64,000 nucleotides of DNA, taken from Yoonia ponticola (GTDB taxonomy: Bacteria > Pseudomonadota > Alphaproteobacteria > Rhodobacterales > Rhodobacteraceae). A program made the translations under genes and the position numbers. The notes beneath the pieces are model-generated. The model saw only the letters and a program-made list of their open reading frames with translations, ran no database searches and had not been told where the DNA came from. Shown piece after piece: positions 17,192 through 28,518 of the stretch (its first letter is position 1; every line of letters begins with the position of its first letter). The stretch covers positions 248,001 to 312,000 of the forward strand of contig NZ_JACIJM010000002.1 of the NCBI RefSeq assembly GCF_014199395.1, written 5' to 3'.

Positions 17192-17927
17192 GACCAGCAA
17201 TCCCTTGCCAGATCAGCCGCAGTGCCAGCGCGATCAAAATCCAATTCAGGACTTTGCCAAAGATTGCGTCGTTCATCCGGCGTAAAACTTGCCGCCCTAG
17301 CAGTGTGCCAAGTAGCCCTGTCGCGATCATAATCGCCATAAAACCAAGCCACGGCCCAAATGCGAATCCCAGCAAGCCAAAGACGATCACCTTTAACAGG
17401 TGTTGCAGTGTCATCAGGATCGCTTGGGTGGCGACATGGGCTTCGCGCCCTAAACCAAGCGACCGGACGAATCCCGCGACAAAAACCCCAGTCGCGCCAA
17501 AGAACATCGTCAGAAAGCTAGAGATCATCCCCGTGACCCACGGCCACCGCGTCAGCCACCCCGGCGGTTTACGCAGTACGGACCAGATCACAAAGATGCC
17601 GACGCCGATTTGCACAGCGCTTGGCGGTAGATCCACAACAATAGCACCGCCGATCGAGATGCCGATCACACCACCGACCCCAAAGGCCATAACGGGCGGC
17701 CAATAGGTGTGACGCCCCATGACAATTGCACGGTTCACGTTGGACCCCAGCTGGATCACCCCGTGCACAGGGATCAACGCGACTGGCGGTATAAGCGTGG
17801 CCATGAGCGCCAACAGTATCATGCCGCCGCCGATGCCCAGCGCCACCGTAATGAACGACCCGACAAAGCTGGCGGCAAACAGAAATGTTGCGATTGCAGG
17901 GTCTAAGCCTGCGTAAAAATACGTCAT
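17184..17927 (-). CDS. Sulfite exporter TauE/SafE family permease
   Basis: Polytopic inner-membrane protein of 247 residues with about eight transmembrane helices. TauE/SafE features include VALGIGGGMILLAL near the first helices and FFGATGVFVAGFV in the second half. The start at 17927 (MTYFYAG) gives a standard family N-terminus; the frame runs to 18071, but that part is non-homologous and overlaps the katG terminator and 3' end. Substrate is unknown; members move sulfite, sulfoacetate or other small organic anions. It is convergent with the cold-shock gene and downstream of katG. Confidence 0.9.
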   Translation of the reverse strand: MTYFYAGLDPAIATFLFAASFVGSFITVALGIGGGMILLALMATLIPPVALIPVHGVIQLGSNVNRAIVMGRHTYWPPVMAFGVGGVIGISIGGAIVVDLPPSAVQIGVGIFVIWSVLRKPPGWLTRWPWVTGMISSFLTMFFGATGVFVAGFVRSLGLGREAHVATQAILMTLQHLLKVIVFGLLGFAFGPWLGFMAIMIATGLLGTLLGRQVLRRMNDAIFGKVLNWILIALALRLIWQGIAGLR

Positions 17928-17988
17928 TCGCGAACTGTAGGCGGCGTTGTTGACCAACACCAGCACCCGTTGTGGCGAAATGCAAAAA

Positions 17989-18012
17989 GCGCTCCAGTTT
18001 TCACTGGAGCGC
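17989..18012 (-). terminator. katG rho-independent terminator
   Basis: A perfect 10-base inverted repeat (17989-17998 and 18003-18012) with a 4-base loop lies 25 bases beyond the katG stop. In the minus direction the stem is followed by CTTTTTGC, a typical terminator tail. The plus side also has a T-run (CATTTTTG). Confidence 0.85.
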
Positions 18013-18037
18013 CATTTTTGTCTTACAGGTAAGTCGC

Positions 18038-20296
<2,259 letters not shown>

Positions 20297-21205
20297 ATGA
20301 TAAACGTCACCTTAAAGCAGTTCCGCTACTTTGAAGCGCTTGCCCGGCATGGCCACTTTGGTCGTGCCGCAGACACATGTGCAATATCGCAGCCCGCATT
20401 GTCGATGCAGATCAAAGAGTTGGAAGAAATCCTAGGTGCGCCGCTGTTTGAACGTAGCGCCCGCCAAGTTCGTTTGACCGGCTTTGGCGAAGACTTTGCC
20501 GTCCGTGTACGAGAAATTCTGCGCGGCGTCGAAGAGCTGGAAGATTTGGTGCGTATGTCAGGCGATCAAATGGCGGGTCGTCTGCGGATCGGAGTGATCC
20601 CCACGATTGCGCCCTATTTGCTGCCCAGTATCCTGAGGCGATTGTCCGGCACTCATCCAGAGTTGGACATTCATGTCCGCGAAACCACGACGCCGCGACT
20701 CGTCCAAGAATTGCAGGATGGTCAGATCGACACGGCAATTGTGGCGCTGCCTATTGCGGAATCGTCCTTTACGATTGCCCCATTGTTCACCGAAGATTTT
20801 GTCCTCGTGCGTCCCGAAAAGGATGCAAACGAAGCGGTCCCGCATATCGATGACCTACAAACCATGCGCTTGTTATTGCTCGAAGAAGGGCACTGTATGC
20901 GCGATCAGGCGTTGTCGTACTGCGACAGGCAAACAGCCCGCGCGCGCGACGGATTGGACGGCAGTTCGCTGTCTACGCTGGTGCAACTGGTCGGCGCTGG
21001 TATCGGCGTGACCTTGATCCCCGAAATGGCCCTAAGCGTCGAGGCAAAGTCTGCCCCCGTTTGCGTCACCCGATTTGGCGGAACACAGCCTACCCGTACC
21101 ATTGGGATGATCTGGCGCAAAACAAATCCACTGGCGCAACAATTGGTACAGATCGCAGAGGTGGTCAAAACGGCGGCGGGCAACGCGAGACTTGCAAAAG
21201 CATGA
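20297..21205 (+). CDS. oxyR: Hydrogen peroxide-responsive LysR regulator OxyR
   Basis: LysR-type transcription factor of 302 residues. The winged helix-turn-helix is at about 5-62 (FGRAADTCAISQPALSMQIKE region), followed by the two-lobed effector domain. The redox cysteines are conserved as C200 and C209 in GHCMRDQALSYC, matching Cys199 and Cys208 of E. coli OxyR, so peroxide sensing by disulfide formation is expected. The ribosome site is weak. It is divergent from katG, its likely main target, and probably autoregulates through the shared spacer. Confidence 0.96.
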   Translation: MINVTLKQFRYFEALARHGHFGRAADTCAISQPALSMQIKELEEILGAPLFERSARQVRLTGFGEDFAVRVREILRGVEELEDLVRMSGDQMAGRLRIGVIPTIAPYLLPSILRRLSGTHPELDIHVRETTTPRLVQELQDGQIDTAIVALPIAESSFTIAPLFTEDFVLVRPEKDANEAVPHIDDLQTMRLLLLEEGHCMRDQALSYCDRQTARARDGLDGSSLSTLVQLVGAGIGVTLIPEMALSVEAKSAPVCVTRFGGTQPTRTIGMIWRKTNPLAQQLVQIAEVVKTAAGNARLAKA

Positions 21206-21274
21206 CGCATTCTGGTGAAGTGAAAACATAGCACGCGCTGTTTGATTTCATCTTCACCGTTCAGGATTTCGCCC

Positions 21275-23320
21275 ATGTCCACCGACCCGCTTTTGCAGCC
21301 TTATCAGTTGAAACATCTGACGCTCAAAAATCGGGTGATGACGACAAGCCACGAACCTGCCTATCCCGAGGATGGAATGCCCAAGGGGCGGTATCGCGCT
21401 TACCATGCCGAGCGGGCGAAGGGTGGTGTTGCTCTGACAATGACCGCCGGTTCCGTCGCTGTGTCGCGCGATAGCCCGCCGGTTTTCAACAACATTCTAG
21501 CGTACAAGGACGAAGTCGTGCCGTGGGTGCGCGAACTGACTGATGCTGTGCATGAACACGGTGCAGCCTGCATGATCCAGCTTACGCACCTCGGACGCCG
21601 CACGAATTGGAACAAGGGTGACTGGCTGCCTTCGGTCGCACCTGGCCATGACCGCGAACCGGCCCACCGCGCCTTTCCCAAAAAGATGGAAGACTGGGAT
21701 ATCGCGCGTATCATCGACGATTACGCCACCGCCGCTGAACGGATGAAAGCGGGCGGCATTGACGGCGTTGAGCTGTATGCGGGGGGTCATCTGTTGGACC
21801 AATTTTGGTCGCCTCTGTCGAATACTTTGCAGGGGCCGTACGGTGCAGACACGTTGGAAAATCGGGTCCGCATGACGCTGGATGTGCTGACTGCGATCCG
21901 CAAACGCGTCGGGTCTGAATTCATCCTCGGCGTGCGCGGCACGGTGGACGAGATGCAAAAAGGCGGCATCACCGCCGAAGAAGGCGTTCAAATCGCCACT
22001 ATGTTACGCGACAGCGGCATGGTTGATTTCTTTAACGTTAATCGCGGACGTATTCACACCGATCCGGCCATGACCGATATGATCCCCGTCGCGGGTATGC
22101 GCAGCGCACCGCATCTTGATGTGGCTTCCGAAATTCGCAAAGCGACGGGCCTGCCAACATTCCACGCATCCCGCATCCAAGACGTCGCAACCGCGCGTCA
22201 TGCGATCGCCGAAGGTCACCTTGATATGGTCGGAATGACCCGCGCCCATATGGCTGATCCCCACATCGTGCAAAAGATTTTGAGCGGTCACGAGGCGGAT
22301 ATTAGACCCTGTACAGGGGCAAATTACTGCCTCGACCGGATTTATCAGGGAGGCATGGCGCTGTGCATTCACAACCCTGCGACGGGTCGCGAGCAAGACA
22401 TGCCGCATAAGATCACTCAATCGGACAGGCCGAAAAAGGTTGTGGTGATCGGCGCTGGTCCCGGTGGTTTAGAGGCTGCCCGCGTCGCAGCAGAACGTGG
22501 TCATAGCGTGGTGCTGTTCGAGGCCGCAGATAAGGCTGGCGGGCAAATCCGTCTGACCGCCCAAACGCCACGTCGCGTAGAAATGATGCAGATCATCGAC
22601 TGGCGCGTCGCGCAATGCGAGGCGTTGGGCGTGACGATCCGGTATAACTCCTTTGCCGACGTGGATGACATTACCGCTGAAGCCCCTGATATCGTCATCG
22701 TGGCGACTGGTGGCATGGCCAATGTCGCGCTGTACGAAACAGATCGGGACGCCGAAAATGTTGTGTCGTCGTGGGATATCCTTTCGGGCGATGTAGCCCC
22801 CGCCGCGTCGATTTTAGTCTACGACGAAGCGGGCGATCATGCGGGGTTGCAGGCGGCTGAAATTGCGATGAAAGCAGGCTCTAACGTTGAGATTATGACA
22901 CCTGACCGCACATTTGCACCCGAAGTGATGGCGATGAACCTGACGCCGTATATGCGCGCATTGCAGGCCGATAATGTGACGTTCACTGTGACCCACCGCC
23001 TCAAATCCGTAGCGAAAGATGGTAATAAATTGATGGCCACTATCGGCACCGATTATTCGGATCGTCTGACGACCAAACATTACGATCAGGTCGTCGTGAA
23101 TTACGGGACGCTGCCGCTAGATGACCTATATTTCGACCTGAGAGAGCTGTCCTCAAACCGTGGCGAACTGGACCACGACGCTTTTATCAATCGCGCACCG
23201 CAAGCAATTCACACCAACCCTGATGGTACGTTTCAACTGTTTCGCATCGGCGACGCAGTGTCCGCTCGAAACACGCATGCCGCGATTTACGATGCGCTGC
23301 GGTTAATGTCCTGCGCCTAG
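21275..23320 (+). CDS. NADH:flavin oxidoreductase, Old Yellow Enzyme plus FAD/NAD domains (DgcA/TMADH/FadH-like)
   Basis: Multidomain flavoprotein of 681 residues. An FMN-binding TIM barrel (about 1-340) is followed by an iron-sulfur region and FAD/NAD Rossmann domains, with VVVIGAGPGGLEAARVA at about 390. The family normally has four cysteines for a 4Fe-4S cluster. Here C346, C352 and C364 are present, but the second position is A349 (CTGANYC). The start at 21275 has AGGA upstream. Family members include trimethylamine and histamine dehydrogenases, 2,4-dienoyl-CoA reductase and N-methyl amine demethylases (DgcA). With a dimethylglycine dehydrogenase-like gene in the window, a methylamine or betaine substrate is attractive but unproven. 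It sits 69 bases after oxyR. Confidence 0.88.
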   Translation: MSTDPLLQPYQLKHLTLKNRVMTTSHEPAYPEDGMPKGRYRAYHAERAKGGVALTMTAGSVAVSRDSPPVFNNILAYKDEVVPWVRELTDAVHEHGAACMIQLTHLGRRTNWNKGDWLPSVAPGHDREPAHRAFPKKMEDWDIARIIDDYATAAERMKAGGIDGVELYAGGHLLDQFWSPLSNTLQGPYGADTLENRVRMTLDVLTAIRKRVGSEFILGVRGTVDEMQKGGITAEEGVQIATMLRDSGMVDFFNVNRGRIHTDPAMTDMIPVAGMRSAPHLDVASEIRKATGLPTFHASRIQDVATARHAIAEGHLDMVGMTRAHMADPHIVQKILSGHEADIRPCTGANYCLDRIYQGGMALCIHNPATGREQDMPHKITQSDRPKKVVVIGAGPGGLEAARVAAERGHSVVLFEAADKAGGQIRLTAQTPRRVEMMQIIDWRVAQCEALGVTIRYNSFADVDDITAEAPDIVIVATGGMANVALYETDRDAENVVSSWDILSGDVAPAASILVYDEAGDHAGLQAAEIAMKAGSNVEIMTPDRTFAPEVMAMNLTPYMRALQADNVTFTVTHRLKSVAKDGNKLMATIGTDYSDRLTTKHYDQVVVNYGTLPLDDLYFDLRELSSNRGELDHDAFINRAPQAIHTNPDGTFQLFRIGDAVSARNTHAAIYDALRLMSCA

Positions 23321-23412
23321 CACGCCTTCGACCGACGCGTTTGTGGCTGCCACGATCCGAGCCTGATCAGAATGAGGGATTACAGCGGCTTGATTGCTAC
23401 GAAGATATAGCG

Positions 23413-24786
23413 CTAATTCGTAACGTTTGTACCGATGCTGATGATCTGCGGTATGATTTGCGACAGCGCACGATCCCAGCGTGTAACCGGTTGTTGTGCA
23501 ACAAAAACAGTATCATCGGGACGCAACTCAAATTGCGTCGCCAGTGTGAAATTTGCAGCGTTTCGCAGATCAAGTTGCCAAGCCGTCACAGCGCCAAATT
23601 CACGCGGATGGGTCGAGCCGCGCAGCACATAGACTTGGCTCACGTCGCCAGTCGACGACGCGATGCCGCCGTTTTCGAACAAGGCGTCGGCCAGCACGGC
23701 GCGGCTTTCATATGGCAACGGGAACCGACCCTGTTGGCCGACTTCACCAGCGAGATAAACATACTCGCGATTGTCCGCGCCTAAGTCGATGCGTGATTGG
23801 AAATTCTGGCGGGCTTCTTGCAAGTCAGCGCGGCGTAGGCCGATTTCGAGTTGTAGTTCCTGAAGTGCGGATTGCCGATTGCTTTGGCGGACATTCGCGA
23901 TGGTCAGTTGCTGTTCGAAATACTGTTGAGCGCGATCCAGTTCAAACTCGGAATCCACGAACAGCACGTCGCCGTCTTGCAAGCGCGTACGGGTCAGTTG
24001 GCTGTTGGCGTAAAGCTGGGCAAGCGGGATCTGAAAAAGACTGCCATCGCGGTAAAGACGCACGGACGCAAAATCGATGTCGCTCACTGCAATGCCGCCT
24101 GCGCGGGCCAGTGCCTCGTCCAAATACAGGGGAACTAGCGTCACAGGTACAACCGTCGGGTTCGAAACAGAGCCGCCGATAGACACGCGCTGCGAGTTAA
24201 ACTCTGCGATTTCGAGGCTGAAATTCGGGTCGATCTGGTTGCGAACAAGCTCTTGAAACAGGCGTGCTTCGGCGTCTTCAATGCTGCGGCCCGCTATGTC
24301 GATCCGGCCAACGTTTGGAATGTTGATCGTGCCGTCGTCTTGAACAGTATAGCCTTGGCGAGAGTTCTGGGCGGCCAAAAGTCCCGACAATTCCGCGACG
24401 GTGTTGCCTGTCGCAGTCGGGGTCGATAACAACACAACATCGCCAACACCAATCTGGTAGGGCTGGGTTGGCGCGTCGGGTGGCAGGCGCAGCGTCAATG
24501 ATTGCGGTGCGATTTCAGGCTGCAACGGCGCGTCGGGCAACGCCCCGGTTCCGCGAATTGCACCACCAGCGCCAGCCGTCTGCGAAAAGATCGCGGGCAA
24601 TGCTGTGGGCGTGAATGGGGAACGGTTCGCTTGCACGACGGTCTCTGCTGTCACGGGAATAACGCGGACGTTTGTGCCTTGGCCAGCACCAGCAATCACG
24701 TCAGGTGTCCGGTAAACAGAACCGCAGGCCGCCAGCCCCAACACAATCACAGCCATTCCAAACAGACGCACTCGCGTACTCCTCAT
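23413..24786 (-). CDS. Polysaccharide export outer-membrane lipoprotein (Wza-like)
   Basis: Outer-membrane secretin-like exporter of exopolysaccharide, 457 residues from the ATG at 24786. It has a lipoprotein signal (hydrophobic stretch ending LAAC, then GSVY). The Poly_export domain begins around PYQIGVGDVVLLSTP, and SLBB-type soluble domains follow (VSIGGSVSNPTVVPV and YLAGEVGQQGRFPLP). The frame extends to a TTG at 24825, but the lipobox spacing favours the later ATG. It is 81 bases downstream of the Wzc-like gene on the same strand. Together they form the trans-envelope export channel and its regulator. Confidence 0.92.
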   Translation of the reverse strand: MRSTRVRLFGMAVIVLGLAACGSVYRTPDVIAGAGQGTNVRVIPVTAETVVQANRSPFTPTALPAIFSQTAGAGGAIRGTGALPDAPLQPEIAPQSLTLRLPPDAPTQPYQIGVGDVVLLSTPTATGNTVAELSGLLAAQNSRQGYTVQDDGTINIPNVGRIDIAGRSIEDAEARLFQELVRNQIDPNFSLEIAEFNSQRVSIGGSVSNPTVVPVTLVPLYLDEALARAGGIAVSDIDFASVRLYRDGSLFQIPLAQLYANSQLTRTRLQDGDVLFVDSEFELDRAQQYFEQQLTIANVRQSNRQSALQELQLEIGLRRADLQEARQNFQSRIDLGADNREYVYLAGEVGQQGRFPLPYESRAVLADALFENGGIASSTGDVSQVYVLRGSTHPREFGAVTAWQLDLRNAANFTLATQFELRPDDTVFVAQQPVTRWDRALSQIIPQIISIGTNVTN

Positions 24787-24867
24787 CTCATTATTTCGTA
24801 TGCTAAAGCGCTTTAATTTGCGCAAAGCTATATCAAATCTTGCTATCTGATCTAGTCACCGGACTGA

Positions 24868-27018
24868 TCAGTTCGAATAATACTGCGCCCCATAACCCGC
24901 ATACGCGCCATAACTGCCGCCGTATCCGTATTTTTTCATTCCAGCCGCGTCGACTTGGCTCAGGATCAGACCTGTGACCTTTTGGTTCGCGTTCTGGATC
25001 AAGCGTAGGGACTCGTCGACCTGGGGACGCGATGTGCTGTCCCATTTCACCGAGAACAGAGTCGCGTCGGCGACTTGGGCAATGATCCGCGAATCCGGAA
25101 CGATCAGAACTGGGGGCGTGTCGATAATGATCGTGTCGTAGTTTTCACGCTGCGCCGCGATAAATTCTTTGAAGCGGTTAGACGAGAAGACATCAGCGGC
25201 GTTCGCGCTGGTCTTTTCGCCAAAGATCACATCGAAACCTTTGTCAGCGAAGTGCTCGATCACCTCTTCGGCGCGTTTATCGCCCGACAGAACAGATACG
25301 ATGCCGTGCGTTGGTTTGGCATCAAAATATTGGTTCAGGGTGCGGCGGCGAATGTCGCCTTCGATCATGAGGACTTTTTGGCCCATTGAGGACAGGTTTT
25401 GCGCCAAAGCGAGTGAGTTTGTTGTTTTGCCTTCGCCTGGAATAGACGACGTCGAAACGATAACTTTTGGCGGATTATCGAGGTTCGACAACATCACCGA
25501 CGTCCTCAAATCTCGTACAGCTTCCGCTGCGGCCGACGCTGGTTTTGAGATTAAGTAATCCAGCACTTTCATACGCTTACGTGCCGGGATTGTCGGGATC
25601 TGACCGATAACAGTGACGCCGGTGTGTTTTTCCAACTCGCCCGCAGTTTGAAAACCGTTTCGCCTGCTAGCCCGTAGCAGAACCGCCCCGACACCCAACA
25701 TAATGCCGAGAATACCAGACAGCGCAACGATGCGTGATTTCTTTGGCTCGGATGGAACACGTGGAATGACCGCATCGGATAAAATCCGGCTATCCGCTTG
25801 TTGAATGCCTTGTTGTGCTGATGTTTCTTTGAGGCGTGTCAGGAAGTATTCGTAAAGCAATCGCGTCGCTTCGGCCTCTCGTGTCAATTGCTGCAATGCG
25901 ATCAAATCACGACTTTGAACGGCGATCCGTGCTTCGAGGTCTTGCTCTAACCTGTCCAATGCCGTGATCTGCAAATTCGCGCTTTCAACGTTTTGTTCGG
26001 CGCGCAGGAAGAGCGCATCAAACCGCGCATCAAACGCGGCGCTGCTGCGTGGATCGGACCCGACAGTTTCAGCCAGACGACGCAATTGCGGATCGTTCGA
26101 CGCGGCAACCTTATCAGCGAGCGATGTGGCGGATTGGTAGGCAGCGAGCGCCTCGTCAAAATCGCTGAGCGTTTCGCGTGCCTCGGCAGATCGTTGGCGT
26201 AACTCGTTAAGTTCCAATTCGGAATCTTTGATGATCTCAAGCGAGACCAGATCAGTTCCAGCGTTAAAATCTGCAATCGCGCCTTCGGCATCTTCAAGTT
26301 CTATCTTCAACTCGGACACACGGTTGCTCAACCATGCCGTCGCCTGCTCCATCGCCTCGAATTTCACATTCACCTGATTGATGATGTACAGTGCTACAAT
26401 CGTATCGGCGAGTTCAGCAGCCTTTGTCGCGCTTTCGGACTCTGCTGTGATACGGAACACCAGCGACCCGTTGATGTTTTGCGCGGTCGTTTTATCGAGC
26501 AATGTATCCACTGCTGAATCAAGTTTGCGTTGCGCCACGACATCGGCAGGTAGATCGGCGTCGGGTGCGGGCGGGTATTCGCCCCCCGTCGCACGAATGG
26601 CTAATCCTTTGATAAAACCAATCGTGGCCGATTTCCAACGGTCGCTTTTCGTTTCGGGCAACAAGCTGCTGTTAAATTCGGGGTCGTTGGTCAAATCCAT
26701 ACGATTGACGACCAATTCCATTAAGCTGCGTGCACGCAGCACTTCTATTTCGGACTTTACCCCTGTTGAGTCACCTGATGCACCGCTCACAACACTTTGC
26801 AGGTCAAGCACGGGCGATTGTTGATTCGTCTCAAGAATAACAACTGATGTTGCGCGATAAATCGGAGTTGAGGCAAAGTATGCGATATAGATGCCAATAA
26901 ATGCAGCAATCACGAAAAATAGCGCGATTACCCATTTTCCCAACCAAACAGTTCGCATCAAGGCGAACAGATCAATCGTGTCATCATCAATATCTTCGAC
27001 AAAACGCTTTTGATCCAA
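24868..27018 (-). CDS. Wzc-like polysaccharide co-polymerase and BY-kinase
   Basis: Inner-membrane chain-length regulator fused to a tyrosine autokinase, 716 residues. The N-terminal Wzz domain is flanked by two transmembrane helices (about 30-53 and 425-447) with a long periplasmic coiled coil between them. The cytoplasmic BY-kinase has Walker A SSIPGEGKTT, Walker A' VLMIEGD and Walker B TIIIDTPPVL. The C-terminal tail has seven tyrosines in its last 20 residues (YGYGGSYGAY and onward), the usual autophosphorylation cluster. The start appears to be TTG at 27018; the next in-frame Met is already inside the first membrane region. It works with the Wza-like gene downstream. Confidence 0.94.
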   Translation of the reverse strand: MDQKRFVEDIDDDTIDLFALMRTVWLGKWVIALFFVIAAFIGIYIAYFASTPIYRATSVVILETNQQSPVLDLQSVVSGASGDSTGVKSEIEVLRARSLMELVVNRMDLTNDPEFNSSLLPETKSDRWKSATIGFIKGLAIRATGGEYPPAPDADLPADVVAQRKLDSAVDTLLDKTTAQNINGSLVFRITAESESATKAAELADTIVALYIINQVNVKFEAMEQATAWLSNRVSELKIELEDAEGAIADFNAGTDLVSLEIIKDSELELNELRQRSAEARETLSDFDEALAAYQSATSLADKVAASNDPQLRRLAETVGSDPRSSAAFDARFDALFLRAEQNVESANLQITALDRLEQDLEARIAVQSRDLIALQQLTREAEATRLLYEYFLTRLKETSAQQGIQQADSRILSDAVIPRVPSEPKKSRIVALSGILGIMLGVGAVLLRASRRNGFQTAGELEKHTGVTVIGQIPTIPARKRMKVLDYLISKPASAAAEAVRDLRTSVMLSNLDNPPKVIVSTSSIPGEGKTTNSLALAQNLSSMGQKVLMIEGDIRRRTLNQYFDAKPTHGIVSVLSGDKRAEEVIEHFADKGFDVIFGEKTSANAADVFSSNRFKEFIAAQRENYDTIIIDTPPVLIVPDSRIIAQVADATLFSVKWDSTSRPQVDESLRLIQNANQKVTGLILSQVDAAGMKKYGYGGSYGAYAGYGAQYYSN

Positions 27019-27255
27019 AGACTTATCCGCTTCTTGGTTCTGACTAACAACTGCAATGCAGGATTGCGGTTATGTCTGCTTATTTTTTGACAGGCACCGC
27101 TAAATTAGCGTTAGAAACAGCGGGGAAATTCCCGCGCTTCAAGTCACCGTAATTTACCGTGTCCTAATAGGCATTTTCGATAAAAACAAGCACTCTAAGG
27201 CTTTGATTTAAAGATGCGGCATGATAAGCAAAATTAGAAAATCTGGAGAACCCTA
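27019..27255. promoter_or_regulatory. Divergent spacer between the wzc-like gene and the small exported protein gene
   Basis: A 237-base AT-rich region. TTGATT with GATAAG about 17 bases later (around 27203-27232) could be a promoter for the plus-strand small gene. No operator was recognised. Confidence 0.3.
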
Positions 27256-27564
27256 ATGAACACTAAAATTATTCTTTCTGCACTCGTTCTTTCCCTCGGC
27301 GCAGCACCTGCGTTTGCTCAGTCCACAACAGTCGTTGCACCTGCAGGCACTGAAGTTGCCGTAGTTAGCCCCACTCCAACTGCAGTAGGCGTTGCTGTTA
27401 ATCCCGGCGCAATTGGAACAGCTGTTCCGGTCACCGGCTTTACGCCTGTTGCTGGCGCTGCTCTTGCCGCGGCTGGTCCATTGGCGCTAGGCCTTGGCGC
27501 AATCATCGCAGTTGGTGCAATTTCGGGCGGTGGTAGCTCTAGCGGCACAAACGGCACAAACTAA
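27256..27564 (+). CDS. Small exported Ala/Gly/Val-rich protein
   Basis: A 102-residue protein with a clear Sec signal peptide (MNTKIILSALV, cleavage after AFA before Q). The mature part is low complexity: Val/Pro/Thr-rich, then a hydrophobic Ala/Leu/Gly segment (about 72-92) that could span or insert into a membrane, and a GGGSSSG tail. GGAGA precedes the ATG, and a hairpin terminator follows, so it looks like a genuine single-gene transcript. It lies inside an exopolysaccharide region and might be an envelope or matrix component. I cannot assign a function. Confidence 0.8.
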   Translation: MNTKIILSALVLSLGAAPAFAQSTTVVAPAGTEVAVVSPTPTAVGVAVNPGAIGTAVPVTGFTPVAGAALAAAGPLALGLGAIIAVGAISGGGSSSGTNGTN

Positions 27565-27594
27565 GTTCACACCGAACTTTAGATACACTTCCTT

Positions 27595-27630
27595 AAGGGC
27601 CGTGGTTTCGACTGCGGCCTTTATTTATTT
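27595..27630 (+). terminator. Hairpin terminator after the small exported protein
   Basis: AAGGGCCG (27595-27602) pairs with CGGCCTTT (27615-27622, one G-T pair) and is followed by TTATTTATTT. A second small inverted repeat (27563-27568 with 27574-27579) overlaps the stop codon just upstream. Confidence 0.75.
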
Positions 27631-27834
27631 GTCAGCGTCAAAGCTTTTTAATCAATGCTAACCACTTAATCCGATGGGTCCTGCCCGAGGTTAAGCCATG
27701 CGATCAATCCGCATGCAATGGAACTGCGCGGCTCACCACATGACAGATCGTCAGGCTACGGTTTTAACGATTAGCAAAAGACAACCAAGCACCACAGTCA
27801 TGTGGGATTAGGTTCTGATCGGCATGAAACGCGC
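27631..27834. other. Non-coding spacer
   Basis: About 200 bases between the terminator of the small gene and the 3' end of the sugar transferase gene. I see no gene, and no convincing terminator for the minus-strand gene. Confidence 0.4.
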
Positions 27835-28518
27835 CTATGCGCCACCGCGACAGACAACGGTCTGGATTGTGCGCCAAACGATCCATGCTTCTAGGCGCAG
27901 AGATCGATTTCCAATGTAATACAAGTCGGCGGCAACTTTGTTGCGCGTCGCCTCAATACCCTCGGCATAACCCACTTCGGTCTGCGCATACCCACTGATG
28001 CCAGGGCGGACGGAGTGCCGTTCTTTATAGCCCGCGACTGTTTCGACGTATTCGTCTGCATGCACGATATAATCTGGACGCGGCCCCACGAGGCTCATGT
28101 CGCCTCTGATAACGTTAATGATCTGGGGGATTTCATCCAACCGCGAGCGGCGCAAGAAATCGCCAAGCCGCGTAATGCGGTGCGTTTCCAGAGGATCATC
28201 CGCGCCACGTTCGATAATGTCAGCACAGGTCATGCTGCGAAACTTGATTGCGCGGAATGGTTTGCAATCACGGCCCATGCGCGTTTGCACATAAAACAAC
28301 GGACCAGCATTCTTGGAGGGATTGGCCAACAGCAGCACCAAAGACGTCACGATCATGACAGGTGCCAACAGTAGGCACATGACGATATCAAACGTCCGCT
28401 TTGCTGCAAAGTAGGTCAAATTTGGTACGGTTTTAGGTGGATCTAGACGCCGCGATGCTGCAGTTGCAGGGCCAGAGTCTGATGTGATCGCAAAAGTTTC
28501 GATCGACTGATGCTTCAC
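27835..28518 (-). CDS. Undecaprenyl-phosphate sugar transferase (ExoY/WbaP-type)
   Basis: Initiating glycosyltransferase that loads the first sugar phosphate onto the lipid carrier for exopolysaccharide synthesis. It has one membrane helix (about 45-65, after AAKRTFD) and the bacterial sugar transferase domain with KFRSMT, RRSRLDEIPQIINV and GDMSLVGPRPDY. I prefer the GTG at 28518 (227 residues, GGGGGC upstream), which gives an ExoY-like length. An in-frame ATG at 28602 would add 28 residues but has no ribosome site and lies in AT-rich sequence. It probably works with the wza/wzc-like genes; no polymerase or flippase for this polymer is visible here. Confidence 0.92.
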   Translation of the reverse strand: MKHQSIETFAITSDSGPATAASRRLDPPKTVPNLTYFAAKRTFDIVMCLLLAPVMIVTSLVLLLANPSKNAGPLFYVQTRMGRDCKPFRAIKFRSMTCADIIERGADDPLETHRITRLGDFLRRSRLDEIPQIINVIRGDMSLVGPRPDYIVHADEYVETVAGYKERHSVRPGISGYAQTEVGYAEGIEATRNKVAADLYYIGNRSLRLEAWIVWRTIQTVVCRGGA

